From Salinisphaera aquimarina (GTDB taxonomy: Bacteria; Pseudomonadota; Gammaproteobacteria; Nevskiales; Salinisphaeraceae): 64,000 nucleotides of DNA. The stretch's first letter is position 1. Every line of letters starts with the position of its first letter. Of this stretch, positions 55,674-64,000 are shown piece after piece. A program made the translations under genes and the position numbers. The notes beneath the pieces are model-generated. The model was not told where the DNA came from and did not search any database. It saw only the letters and a list, made by a program, of their open reading frames with translations. Where the stretch lies: positions 62,001-126,000 of the forward strand of contig NZ_JBHRSS010000008.1 of the NCBI RefSeq assembly GCF_042643355.1, in the 5' to 3' direction.

Positions 55674-56858
55674 TCAGTTGGCACGGTATGCCGTGTTGGT
55701 ACCGACCCATTCGTTCAGCACTTCGCTCGTATGCTCCCCGAGGTGCGGCGGGTGGCGTCGCACCGAAAAAGCATAGTCCGACATGAGAACCGGGAAGCCC
55801 GTCGTGCGTGTTTGCACGCCGTTAGGTAATGAAAGCGGCTGGACGATGCCCATTTGCTCGACATGCGGGTCGGCGATCACATCGGCGTAATCGTTGATCC
55901 GGCTGGCGGGAATACCTCTCGCCTGCATCGCGTCGAGCCAATACTCGGCGCTGTTGTGGGCAAAAAACCCTTCAAGAATCTCGGTGAGTTCATACTGATT
56001 CTGCGCACGCAATAACTGACTGGCGAACTCCGGCCGCTCGGCCAGTTCAGGCGCACCAACAACGTCGCAGACCGACCGCCAGAGCTTGTCGTTTCCTGCC
56101 GCAATCACGAAATGATCGTCGAGAGCACGAAACGCCTGGTACGGGGCATTGCGCGGGTGAGCCGATCCGAGCCGTCGGCCGCCGTTACCGGTGCCGAAGT
56201 ACTCACTGGTCTGCAAGGCAGCGACACCAATCAGACTGCCCAGCATGGAGCAGTCTATCGCCCGCCCGCGGCCGGTCTTGGCCCGCTTGTATAGCGCCGA
56301 CACCACGGCGTACCCGGCATATAGACCGGCACAGAAATCGCCGACCGGCACACCGCATTTAACCGGATTACCGCCATCCTCGCCAGTGACACTCATCAGG
56401 CCACTCATCGCCTGGATGGTCACGTCGAACGCCCCCCGATCGGCATAGGGTCCGGTCTGGCCATATCCGCTGATCGAACAGAAGATCAGGCCCGGGTTAT
56501 CCTCGGACAGTTGCTCGTGATCAAGTCCGAGCCGGCGCATGACGCCCGGCCGGAAGTTCTCGATGATCACGTCGGCCGATCGACACAGGTCCAACAGCGC
56601 CGGACGATCCACGTCGGACTTTAAATCCAGTGTCACGCTGCGTTTGTTGCGATTCAGGGATGCGAAATTCTCGCTATAAGTCTCTTGGTTGTCGTTCGCG
56701 GTCAGCGGCGGCCAACTGCGCATACCATCGCCCGCGCCCGGGCGCTCAATCTTGACAACATCAGCGCCTAAATCCGCGAGCAGCGAACCCGCGAATGGGC
56801 CGGCTGCGATCTGACCGAATTCAAGCACGCGCACGCCGTCCAAAAGCATAGAATCCAT
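55674..56858 (-). CDS. Class III (CaiB/BaiF) CoA-transferase
   Basis: A 394-residue family III CoA-transferase. The start VRVLEFGQIAAGPFAGSLLADLGADVVKIE (residues 9-38), SVTLDLKS, IENFRPGVMRRLGLD and the catalytic aspartate in RGAFDVTIQAMSGLMS near 147 are all typical. It transfers CoA between acids, e.g. from succinyl-CoA to an incoming acid. It lies between the oxygenase and the transporter copy 2, in one minus-strand unit. The acid is unknown. Confidence 0.9.
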   Translation of the reverse strand: MDSMLLDGVRVLEFGQIAAGPFAGSLLADLGADVVKIERPGAGDGMRSWPPLTANDNQETYSENFASLNRNKRSVTLDLKSDVDRPALLDLCRSADVIIENFRPGVMRRLGLDHEQLSEDNPGLIFCSISGYGQTGPYADRGAFDVTIQAMSGLMSVTGEDGGNPVKCGVPVGDFCAGLYAGYAVVSALYKRAKTGRGRAIDCSMLGSLIGVAALQTSEYFGTGNGGRRLGSAHPRNAPYQAFRALDDHFVIAAGNDKLWRSVCDVVGAPELAERPEFASQLLRAQNQYELTEILEGFFAHNSAEYWLDAMQARGIPASRINDYADVIADPHVEQMGIVQPLSLPNGVQTRTTGFPVLMSDYAFSVRRHPPHLGEHTSEVLNEWVGTNTAYRAN

Positions 56859-56916
56859 TATTTAAGAGCTCCAGAGGCAATGCGGGGCAAGCCTGATGAC
56901 CTGCCCCGCGAAGCGA

Positions 56917-58038
56917 TCAGGCAGACGCCGCGTTACGTGCAGCCGACCGACGTGTTGTGCGCTGTTCTTCGGCGGCGGCACGCTCTTTTCTTTGCATGGC
57001 CATCATGATCTGGCGGGCACGGCGCAGCGCCTTGTCGGTCTTGAGGAAAAGCTCGGAGTAATCTTCATCCGCGAACTCGAACATGCGCTGCTGCTTCTCG
57101 AGCGCCCATTGATCCTGTGCAACGACCTCGGGGAACATCTCAGCGACCTTCTCCGCAGTCGAAATACTTGTGTCGTTTAGCGGATGGTGATCCTTGTGAC
57201 AAGACACGCACCAACGCCAGATCAGATTGCTTTCGTCGACCGGCAAATGCAGGTGCAACAACGTGTAACCGCGTTCGGCTTCGGTACCGAGTTCACCGTG
57301 CGGAGCCACACGCATCTCCACACGAGTCAGGCCCGGGCTGACCATGCAATGCGTATGAATGCGCTCGACCTCGTCGTAGATAAACCACTCTTTGAGATAA
57401 GGCGGCTGCTTGTAGTTCTCCACGTGCCGAATCGTCTTGACGTACTGGTAGCCGGCATCCTCGCCCTCCTCCAGTTGGACCGGGATCTTGCTGTTCTCCT
57501 CGTCGCCGATGTTGCCATCGTGAAGCGGAAAGAAATGAGTGATATCGAGTAGATTCTCGATCAACAGAATGTAGTTGGCCGGCACATGTAACGGATCGGG
57601 CGAACCAACCGAGACCACATCGTCGCCGGCGATCTCGGGCGTCCTCGGCGGGTCGATCGTCTCGGAGACCTCGACATCCCCCGGCCACAACCACACCACT
57701 CCATCCTGTTCGCGAACGGGCGCAACACGCAGCCGGGCGTTCGGCGGAATTGGCTTGTCCGGCGCAGCCGGAATCGCCACGCACTGGCCGGACGTGTCGT
57801 AGCACAGGCCGTGGTAGGCGCAGCGCACGGTTCCATCATCCAGCAGGTCGCTCTCGGAGAGAGGGAAGCGCTTGTGGCAGCAACGATCGTCAAACCCGAC
57901 AATCTGGCCGTCGCTTTTCGAGCGCCACATCACGAACGGCTTATTCGCGACCTTGTGACCTTGCAGCTCGCCTTCACTGAACTCGCGGGAAAACCCGACC
58001 GGGTACCAACAGTTCTCGACATATTCGAATTGACTCAT
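56917..58038 (-). CDS. VanA-type Rieske oxygenase
   Basis: A 373-residue Rieske non-haem iron oxygenase. The Rieske cluster ligands are in CCHKRFPLSES (near 47-49) and CAYHGLCYD (near 67-70). The mononuclear iron site is NLLDITHFFPLH near 150-161. It resembles the demethylase/monooxygenase branch (VanA, toluenesulfonate TsaM, carnitine CntA). The reductase gene lies directly upstream. It probably O-, N- or C-hydroxylates or demethylates an imported compound before CoA activation. The ATG at 58038 (MSQFEYV) is preferred. Confidence 0.88.
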   Translation of the reverse strand: MSQFEYVENCWYPVGFSREFSEGELQGHKVANKPFVMWRSKSDGQIVGFDDRCCHKRFPLSESDLLDDGTVRCAYHGLCYDTSGQCVAIPAAPDKPIPPNARLRVAPVREQDGVVWLWPGDVEVSETIDPPRTPEIAGDDVVSVGSPDPLHVPANYILLIENLLDITHFFPLHDGNIGDEENSKIPVQLEEGEDAGYQYVKTIRHVENYKQPPYLKEWFIYDEVERIHTHCMVSPGLTRVEMRVAPHGELGTEAERGYTLLHLHLPVDESNLIWRWCVSCHKDHHPLNDTSISTAEKVAEMFPEVVAQDQWALEKQQRMFEFADEDYSELFLKTDKALRRARQIMMAMQRKERAAAEEQRTTRRSAARNAASA

Positions 58039-58092
58039 TTTTGTCCTCGCTCGGTGGTTTCTTATTAGGGCGCGATTCATGCGCCACCATGA

Positions 58093-59115
58093 TCAGATAT
58101 CAAGCACAAGTGGTTCGCTTTCGGACTTGGACCTCGCACAACAGACCATCACGAATTCCTGCCGGTCCTCGGCGTCAAGGACGGTGTCGCGATGCTCGGG
58201 ATGGCCCGCGAGATAACGGGTCATGCAGGTGCCGCAGTAGCCCTCCTCGCAGGACACGTCGATATCGACGCCATTGTCGAACAACACATCGACGATGGTC
58301 CGGCCGGGTTCGACGTGGTAGGTCTCGCCCGTACTCGCCAGCTTGATATCGAATCCGGTCTGCGCTTCAGGCTCAGCCGCGTTCAAATCGGTAGGCGCTA
58401 CAGCGAATCGCTCGCAGTGCTTGGCCTCGTCGGGCCAGTGCGCGGCCGCGGCTTCGACGGCGTCGAGAAAGCCGGCCGGGCCGCAGTAATAGAGCTGGTT
58501 GCCCGGCGTATAATGAGTAAGCACTTCGTCGAGTACCAGACCGTTCTCGGGGTTGCCGTTGTCATGCGCGACCGTCGCCATGCCTTTTTCAACCAACGTC
58601 ATGACTTGCGGCAGAAACGCCGTGCGGATCGGCGACCGAGTGCAGTAGTACAAATGAAAAGGCTCGCCGCGCCGAGTCAGCTCGGCGACCATAGACATCA
58701 TCGGCGTGACGCCAATGCCTCCGGCGAGCAAGACGTGCCGACTCGCGGATTTGCTCAGCGCGAAGTGATTACGTGGCTGCGAGATGGTGAGTTCCGTGCC
58801 TGGGCGGACTTCGTCGTGAAGCGCCGCCGAACCACCCCGGCTTTTTACCTCACGCAGCACCGCCACGACATAGCGATGCGTCTCTGTAGGGTCATTACAC
58901 AGCGAATATTGACGGATGGCGCCACTCGGTAGGTGCACGTCGATATGAGCGCCGGCCGTGAATGGCAGCAGGTTCGCGCCGTCCGGATCGACAAACTCGA
59001 ACGCGAGAATATCCTCGGCGAGATACGAAATTGACTGGATCCGGACATTGAATTTCTTCTTCGCCAGAATCTCGAGGTCTTCCCGTCTTTGATCGGTGGA
59101 CATGACTGCCGCCAT
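58093..59115 (-). CDS. VanB-type oxygenase reductase
   Basis: An approximately 340-residue reductase with an FMN-binding motif RQYSLCND near 68, NAD-binding LLAGGIGVTPMMSM near 128 and a C-terminal plant-type 2Fe-2S domain: CEEGYCGTC near 290 and a later cysteine in VCCAR. It feeds electrons from NAD(P)H to the adjacent Rieske oxygenase, as in the phthalate dioxygenase reductase class. A GGAGGAGATTC ribosome site supports the ATG at 59115. Confidence 0.9.
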   Translation of the reverse strand: MAAVMSTDQRREDLEILAKKKFNVRIQSISYLAEDILAFEFVDPDGANLLPFTAGAHIDVHLPSGAIRQYSLCNDPTETHRYVVAVLREVKSRGGSAALHDEVRPGTELTISQPRNHFALSKSASRHVLLAGGIGVTPMMSMVAELTRRGEPFHLYYCTRSPIRTAFLPQVMTLVEKGMATVAHDNGNPENGLVLDEVLTHYTPGNQLYYCGPAGFLDAVEAAAAHWPDEAKHCERFAVAPTDLNAAEPEAQTGFDIKLASTGETYHVEPGRTIVDVLFDNGVDIDVSCEEGYCGTCMTRYLAGHPEHRDTVLDAEDRQEFVMVCCARSKSESEPLVLDI

Positions 59116-59286
59116 GAATCTCCTCCAGCTTGTTATGAACTCCACCTTGCTTCGAGGGGCGTTCTGTTTTTGTGCTGGTAAGGACCATGCGCCGCAGCGA
59201 TCATCAGATCAAACGATAAATTTTTACCTTTTCAGTTCAATATTTTTGATATAACTGGGATTTGCATGTGCCAATAGGCTTGGGCT

Positions 59287-60174
59287 TCAGTCACGCTCAA
59301 AATCGCTAACGGTAGCCGCCAGGTCTGCAACACGTGTGGCAATGGGGTGAAACTCATCAACAGCCAGTGCGGCAACAAACGTGACCGGCGGGAACTGCCG
59401 CTCCGTTGCCAGGACCTCTAGGCGCCCCTGCGCTATCTCTTGTTGAAAACAGCGCACCGGCACATACGCGATCCCCGTACCCGCCGTCGCCATCGCTGCC
59501 GCTACAGCCAGGCTTTTGCACCGGGCCAGATAGCGGCAACGCACGTTGGCCCGACGGAACCAGTTTTCGATTCCGGCGTGATGAAACGACGCGTTCTTGA
59601 GTCCGATGATCGGCATTTCAGCGAGTGACTCAGGCGTATGCTCGCGGCCGCCCAACCCAAGCGCCGGATTGGCAACCCATGCGAATTGAACATGCCCGAG
59701 CGACTGGGTCCGTGCCCTCATATCCGGTGTATGGCCGGGCGAAAGCACAAGCTCAAGTTGACCGTCCTGAAGTTCGCGCATCAAGTCCGCGGTGAGCGCT
59801 TCGTCGATTTCCAGACGTACGCCGGGATAGCATTGAGCGATCGCTTGGATGAGTTGCGGCAACCAGGTAGTCGAGACGACTTCGGCCACGCCGAGACGCA
59901 GACTGCCGGTCAGCGCATGCGGTGTCGCGATCCGATATTCGATATCGGCTTCGAGATCCAGCATGCGACTGGCGTAGTCGACCAGTTCACGACCCTTGTC
60001 GGTCAGCTTCACACTCCGTTTGGACCGATCGAATAACAACACGCCCAACCCTCGCTCGAGTTCACGGATGCGCATGGAGACGGCCGACTGGGTCGCATGC
60101 AGCCGGTCGGCTGCGGCGCCAAAACTACCGAGTTTGGCGGCCCAGAAAAAGGTTTCGAGCTGCTGTAATTTCAC
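59287..60174 (-). CDS. LysR-family transcriptional regulator
   Basis: A 295-residue LysR regulator with the N-terminal helix-turn-helix FGAAADRLHATQSAVSMRIRELE (residues 18-40) and a C-terminal effector domain. It has a GTG start at 60174. It lies upstream of and on the same strand as the reductase/oxygenase unit, and divergent from the enoyl-CoA hydratase gene, so it is a candidate activator of both. The inducer is unknown. Confidence 0.9.
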   Translation of the reverse strand: MKLQQLETFFWAAKLGSFGAAADRLHATQSAVSMRIRELERGLGVLLFDRSKRSVKLTDKGRELVDYASRMLDLEADIEYRIATPHALTGSLRLGVAEVVSTTWLPQLIQAIAQCYPGVRLEIDEALTADLMRELQDGQLELVLSPGHTPDMRARTQSLGHVQFAWVANPALGLGGREHTPESLAEMPIIGLKNASFHHAGIENWFRRANVRCRYLARCKSLAVAAAMATAGTGIAYVPVRCFQQEIAQGRLEVLATERQFPPVTFVAALAVDEFHPIATRVADLAATVSDFERD

Positions 60175-60410
60175 GTTGTAATCCTGTCCGGCTAATGCTG
60201 TAAACGCATCAAACCCTAGAGTTTCGGCAAATCGTCACCGACTCTCGTGGAAGCGCGACACGCACTGATTCACTGTACCAATCGGATCACACCCACCCTG
60301 CACGGCCAACATCCTCTGCTTGCGCTCGCCTATGCAGGTCAAGGTAGTCTCTCGCGCTCCGGCAATAATTCGCCACTATTTCAAAACCGCCGGAACAATG
60401 GAGAATTAAC

Positions 60411-61127
60411 ATGAGCGAAGATTTGAGCGTCCAGTCCGACGGCGCCTTTGTTACGATCACGCTCGATCGTTCAGACAAACGCAATGCGTTGTCGGGCGAT
60501 CTTGTTGAGGCTTTGATCATGGCTGTCGACGAAGCACATACCCATCAAGCCGAAGGCATTGTGTTCCGAGGCAACGGCAAAAATTTCAGCGCTGGATTCG
60601 ATTTTTCCGGCTGGAGAGAGCAGAGCGAAGGCGACCTCGTGTTGCGATTTATCCGCATAGAAACCTTGCTGCAGAAAATCGCGACGTCACCCGCGCTGAC
60701 CATCGGGCTCGCACATGGTAGAAACTTCGGAGCAGGGGTCGATCTATTCGGCGTCTGCCGTTGGCGCGTTGCGACCGAAGACGCGACGTTTCGTATGCCG
60801 GGGCTTAAATTTGGCCTGGTGCTCGGAACAAGACGGTTCGCCGAGTGCGTCGGTGACCAAAGCGCACGCGAAATACTCTCGTCGACCCGGACTTTTGACG
60901 CCCATGAAGCGCGTGACATCGGATTCGTCACAGATCATGTAGCACAGGGGAAATGGAATGCTCTACTGGATACCGCGAACGCGGATAAGCCAGATCCTGC
61001 GCGCGCCCTGCTCAGCGCGGCCCTTTGCCGGGAACAGCCCGATACGGACTTGGCCCAACTGGTTCGCTCCGCGTCGCGCCCCGGCCTCAAGGGTCGCATC
61101 GCCGCCTATCTTGATCCGGCAACCTAG
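60411..61127 (+). CDS. Enoyl-CoA hydratase/isomerase-family protein
   Basis: A 238-residue crotonase-fold protein with the oxyanion-hole stretch FRGNGKNFSAGFDFSGW near residues 46-62 and GLAHGRNFGAGVDLFGVCRWRVA near 98-120. It is shorter than usual (about 260), and the catalytic glutamates of the classical hydratase are not clearly present (GVDLFG, PGLKFGLV), so it could be an isomerase or hydrolase. It is divergent from lysR. Confidence 0.83.
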   Translation: MSEDLSVQSDGAFVTITLDRSDKRNALSGDLVEALIMAVDEAHTHQAEGIVFRGNGKNFSAGFDFSGWREQSEGDLVLRFIRIETLLQKIATSPALTIGLAHGRNFGAGVDLFGVCRWRVATEDATFRMPGLKFGLVLGTRRFAECVGDQSAREILSSTRTFDAHEARDIGFVTDHVAQGKWNALLDTANADKPDPARALLSAALCREQPDTDLAQLVRSASRPGLKGRIAAYLDPAT

Positions 61128-61272
61128 CGTGTCAGCCGTTTCAAATACTCGCGTTGTACTTGGGTCGAGCAAATCCTATTGATTTGTACCGATCGTTCGA
61201 TACTTATTGACAGATGCCCGGGTGTACGCGCACCGTCTGAAACCCCATCGTGTAAAAATATGAGGAGAATCC

Positions 61273-61578
61273 ATGCACGACATGAAGAACTTGGACAAGC
61301 TGAACACGCTAAATGCGGCCGCGAAAGCGGGCATGGATGCGTTCTGGGCGTTCGACAAAGCAGCATTTTCCGAAGGCGCAATCAACGGCAAGAACAAGCA
61401 ATTGATCGCGTTGGCAGTAGCCATGACGACTCAGTGTCCTTATTGCATTGAACTGCACACCGACGCTGCGCGCAAAGCTGGCGCTACTGATGAAGAACTC
61501 GGTGAAACCGCAGTGATAGCGGCCGCAATTCGTGCCGGAGGCGCCATCACTCACGCTACGCATATGTTCAAAAAATAG
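61273..61578 (+). CDS. AhpD-like / carboxymuconolactone decarboxylase family protein
   Basis: A 101-residue all-helical protein with the redox motif CPYC in TTQCPYCIELHTDAARKAGATDEEL near residues 55-79, as in AhpD-type disulfide reductases. A TGAGGAG ribosome site precedes the ATG. It probably has peroxidase or thiol-redox activity rather than ring decarboxylation, because the CxxC-xxxH pattern is present. It is 145 bases downstream of the hydratase gene on the same strand. Confidence 0.87.
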   Translation: MHDMKNLDKLNTLNAAAKAGMDAFWAFDKAAFSEGAINGKNKQLIALAVAMTTQCPYCIELHTDAARKAGATDEELGETAVIAAAIRAGGAITHATHMFKK

Positions 61579-61789
61579 ATGCTCACAACCGGGCCCACGT
61601 TAAAACTTCAGGTCATATGAAAGTTTAAGCGTCTGGGTCCGGCTAATTTTCAAGAGATAACGAACTAAGCCTCAGGCTGCTGCCGCACAGCCATGCCACT
61701 CGGTTCCATAGTAAATCCTTAGACCTTCCTCCTATGCTTCAATTATAGGTTAGAGATGTCTAACGGTCATGGGCAAGTCCTTAATCTTT

Positions 61790-62546
61790 TCTATACCGTC
61801 CGCGGAAACGGCGTAGAACCCGTGGCATGCGGTCTATGCTAGGTTTAGTCGTGCAGCCAATACGACAGATGAGCCGCGCGTTGCGGGGCGTTGTCATAGG
61901 CATGCGCATTGGCCTATTCGTGCAGCGCCGCCTGGATCCGCCGTTTGGCCTGACCATTGGTGCACGGCCGATACGCTCATGAACTCCGGCGTCTGAGCCC
62001 CTAAGAAGCCGGCAGGCTTTGGCGAACAGGCGCGATTGATAGCACGCCCCGTTATCGGTCAATAGGTGCGAAACGACACGGCCCGACGCCGGTAGTATCG
62101 CAACGTGGCGATCGGGCCTCCCACAACGCTGCGACCGATCTCCTCCGGCCAGATCGCAACATGCGCGCGGCTCGCCGGCGGAGCCGGCTCACGCACTGGT
62201 AGTCGATTCAGGCCACTGGCGCGCGCAGTACGCGACTGATCGTGCTGACCGACACGCGCGTGGACGCATGGATCTGGCGATAGATCAGGTGTTAGCAGCA
62301 CAACGCGATGATCTCGCGCCGTTTGGCAGAGCAGAGTTGATGCGGACAACGCGTCGGTCGACAACTACGATCGAACAGGCCAGACTCGCCTTCGGCCCGA
62401 TAGCGGGCCAGCCACTTGCCCGCCGTAAGCGCGCTGATGCTCATCGCTTAGGCGGCTTCGACAGAGCGTAGATCCTGTTCGCGGATATAGCGAATCAGCA
62501 GTGCTCGACCTCGAAATTGCAGTCGCGCATTCTGGTGCGTGTTCAT
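61790..62546 (-). pseudogene. IS481-family transposase remnant
   Basis: The minus strand from ATG 62546 reads a helix-turn-helix (LRSVEAA, stop, SISALTAGKWLARYRAEGE), then GLFDRSCRPTRCPHQLC, and in another frame LTDNGACYQSRLFAKACR near 62060 with the DDE acidic residue. Several stops and at least two frame changes break it. The pattern matches IS481-family transposases. There are no clear terminal repeats. Confidence 0.72.
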
Positions 62547-62636
62547 CCGGGTCACCATTAGGGCTTCTGGATTTCGACACCCATCAGCTTTACGGAATGT
62601 GGCTCGGATGAACAATTGACTGAAAGATCACAGCTA

Positions 62637-62651
62637 GGGGGGGGGGGGGGG
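62637..62651. repeat. 15-base poly-G tract
   Basis: Fifteen consecutive G residues between the IS481 remnant and the oxidoreductase stop (35 bases away). Such tracts are prone to slippage or may mark an assembly or sequencing artefact. It does not lie in a coding region. Confidence 0.9.
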
Positions 62652-62685
62652 CGCCACATCGCGCGAGGGATGGCGGGCGCCGTAG

Positions 62686-63969
62686 TCACACCAGATCCCG
62701 CACCTTGTAATACGCCAACATAGCCGACACATAGAACCGGCGCAGCGAGTGCATCGGAATCTGGTGGACGGCAGTCACAGGCACCGGCATATCACTGGCC
62801 TGTCCGGATTCGAGATAGGCCGCCAGCCATCGGCCCATCGCGGTCTGCAGACCGATGCCACGGCCTTGGCAGCCAATCAACACCGACAGCCCATCAGCCG
62901 GCTGATGCACGTGTGGTAGGAAATCCTGGGTAATAGCCACGCGCCCGCCCCAGCGATACTCGATTGGCTGATCGGCGGCCTGCGGATAGATGCGCGCGAG
63001 TATGCGATTCAGATGATTGAAATCGGCCGCCGAACTCGGTTCGTTAAAAGTGCCGCGGCCGCCCACGATAAGCCGGCCGCCCTGATCGCGACGCCAGTAG
63101 GCGAGCAGCTTGCGCGTATCCGAGGCGACCACACCGCCCTTAAGGATCGTGGCGTCCAGTGTTGCAGGTAGCGGTACGGTCGCGATCTGGAAACTGTTCG
63201 CCGCAACGATGGACTTGCGCAGGCCCGGCCAGAGGTCGCCGGTATAGCCGTTGGTACACAGCACCACGCGCCGCGCACGGATGCCGGGTCCGTGTGCGGT
63301 CGGCAATTGCCAGCGCGCGCCATCGGCCCGCAGCGCGGTCACGGCCGTTCCGCCGTAAAGCGACACGCCCGCTGCCAGACAGGCCCGCGCAAGGCCCCGC
63401 GTGTAGGACAAGGGTTGTATCGAGCCTCCCCGTCGATCGATCCAGCCAGCATGATAGGCGGGCGAGCCGAGCAGGTCGGCCATCTGGTCGGCGTCGAGCG
63501 GCGCCACATCAGCGCCCAAGGCCTGCCATTGACGACACCGCTCCAGAGCTTTTCTCTCGGCCAACTTTGAGTGAGCCGGCTGCACCCAGCCGGCGCGCGT
63601 GGCCTCGCAGGTAATATAGTGACGTTCGACCAGATCGAACACATGATCTGGCGTGGCCCCGAAGGCGTGGGCGGCCTTGTCCCCCGCATCCGTACCGAAC
63701 AGTTCGCGCATGCCCTCCGGGTCGTATTTTATGCCGGGAATTACCTGCCCCCCGCTGCGCCCGGACGCGCCCCAGCCAATCTGGTGGGCTTCAACCAGCG
63801 TGGTCTGGATACCGGCCTCGGCCAGATGCAGCGCGGTCGACAGTCCGGCATAACCGCCGCCGATTACGACCACATCGGTGGTGTGGTCGCTGGCGAGACG
63901 GTCTATCTCGGGCGCCGGTTCGGCGGTAGCCGCCCACAGAGACGGCGGCATCGGGGTGGGTCCTGTCAT
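62686..63969 (-). CDS. FAD-dependent oxidoreductase (PuuB/DadA-like)
   Basis: A 427-residue D-amino-acid-oxidase-fold flavoenzyme. The N-terminal nucleotide fold VVIGGGYAGLSTALHLAEAG at residues 34-53, GWGASGRSGGQVIPG near 66-80 and the C-terminal GCQGRGIGLQTAMGRWLA fit gamma-glutamylputrescine oxidase/OrdL-type oxidases of secondary amines. The start is ATG 63969 and the product is complete. Amine substrate unknown; its relation to the island's pathways is unclear. Confidence 0.85.
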   Translation of the reverse strand: MTGPTPMPPSLWAATAEPAPEIDRLASDHTTDVVVIGGGYAGLSTALHLAEAGIQTTLVEAHQIGWGASGRSGGQVIPGIKYDPEGMRELFGTDAGDKAAHAFGATPDHVFDLVERHYITCEATRAGWVQPAHSKLAERKALERCRQWQALGADVAPLDADQMADLLGSPAYHAGWIDRRGGSIQPLSYTRGLARACLAAGVSLYGGTAVTALRADGARWQLPTAHGPGIRARRVVLCTNGYTGDLWPGLRKSIVAANSFQIATVPLPATLDATILKGGVVASDTRKLLAYWRRDQGGRLIVGGRGTFNEPSSAADFNHLNRILARIYPQAADQPIEYRWGGRVAITQDFLPHVHQPADGLSVLIGCQGRGIGLQTAMGRWLAAYLESGQASDMPVPVTAVHQIPMHSLRRFYVSAMLAYYKVRDLV

Positions 63970-64000
63970 ATGCAGACTCTCAAAGCGGCTTCAGCACCCG

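Overview
The window is high-GC bacterial DNA whose gene content points to a heterotrophic gammaproteobacterium. The glp ABC locus, acetoacetate/short-chain fatty-acid genes and a GC-rich proteome would fit a marine or halophilic lineage such as Salinisphaera. That placement is inferred from style and content; no marker gene is present.

Positions 1-10500 hold a complete glycerol-use locus. On the minus strand are glpD, two ABC ATPases (glpS, glpT), two permeases (glpP, glpQ), a small DUF2160 membrane protein and the binding protein glpV. The DeoR-type repressor glpR follows, with glpK divergent on the plus strand. Three matching 20-bp operator-like sites lie in front of glpD and between glpR and glpK.

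Positions 10700-24300 are mixed chromosome: tRNA-Leu(UAG), a GAF-PAS-PAS-GGDEF-EAL protein, an acetolactate-synthase-like TPP enzyme, a hotdog thioesterase, glyoxalase I, a TetR / MFS / alpha-beta hydrolase unit, a CGNR regulator divergent from a VOC protein and a flavoenzyme fusion, and a decayed amidase. The MFS gene and the amidase are each cut by a single in-frame TAG.

At 24289-24334 lies the 3' half of a tRNA-Lys(UUU), followed by a terminator. It breaks off in the anticodon loop. This is the expected scar of tRNA-targeted integration, and its orientation suggests that everything to its right is a genomic island running past the window end. The first island block (24.9-34.6 kb) is a LacI-controlled catabolic unit: beta-keto acid cleavage enzyme, lambda-crystallin/gulonate-dehydrogenase-like oxidoreductase and SDR on one side, and on the other a branched-chain-type ABC importer whose permease LivM and both ATPases LivG and LivF are fused in one polypeptide, plus a gluconate-5-dehydrogenase-like SDR. 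Two near-identical LacI operators link both arms.

Next come two tandem lipoprotein carboxylesterases with an AraC regulator (35.2-39.6 kb) and a 3.5-kb graveyard of IS30, IS1595 and IS3 remnants (39.85-43.4 kb). Then follows a tight nine-gene minus-strand operon (53.2-43.4 kb): short-chain fatty-acid transporter, acetoacetyl-CoA synthetase, SCP-x-type thiolase plus DUF35 partner, thiolase, MaoC hydratase, MFS exporter, SoxC-like molybdenum sulfite dehydrogenase and cytochrome c. A second unit (59.1-54.1 kb) has a VanA/VanB-type Rieske oxygenase and reductase, a CaiB-type CoA-transferase and a second fatty-acid transporter, with a LysR regulator, an enoyl-CoA hydratase and an AhpD-like protein beside it. 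The window ends with an IS481 remnant, a 15-G tract and a DadA/PuuB-like oxidase.

Taken together, the right-hand 39 kb looks like an acquired catabolic island. It takes up organic acids, cleaves or activates them through CoA chemistry, passes acetoacetate to central metabolism, and apparently oxidises released sulfite.
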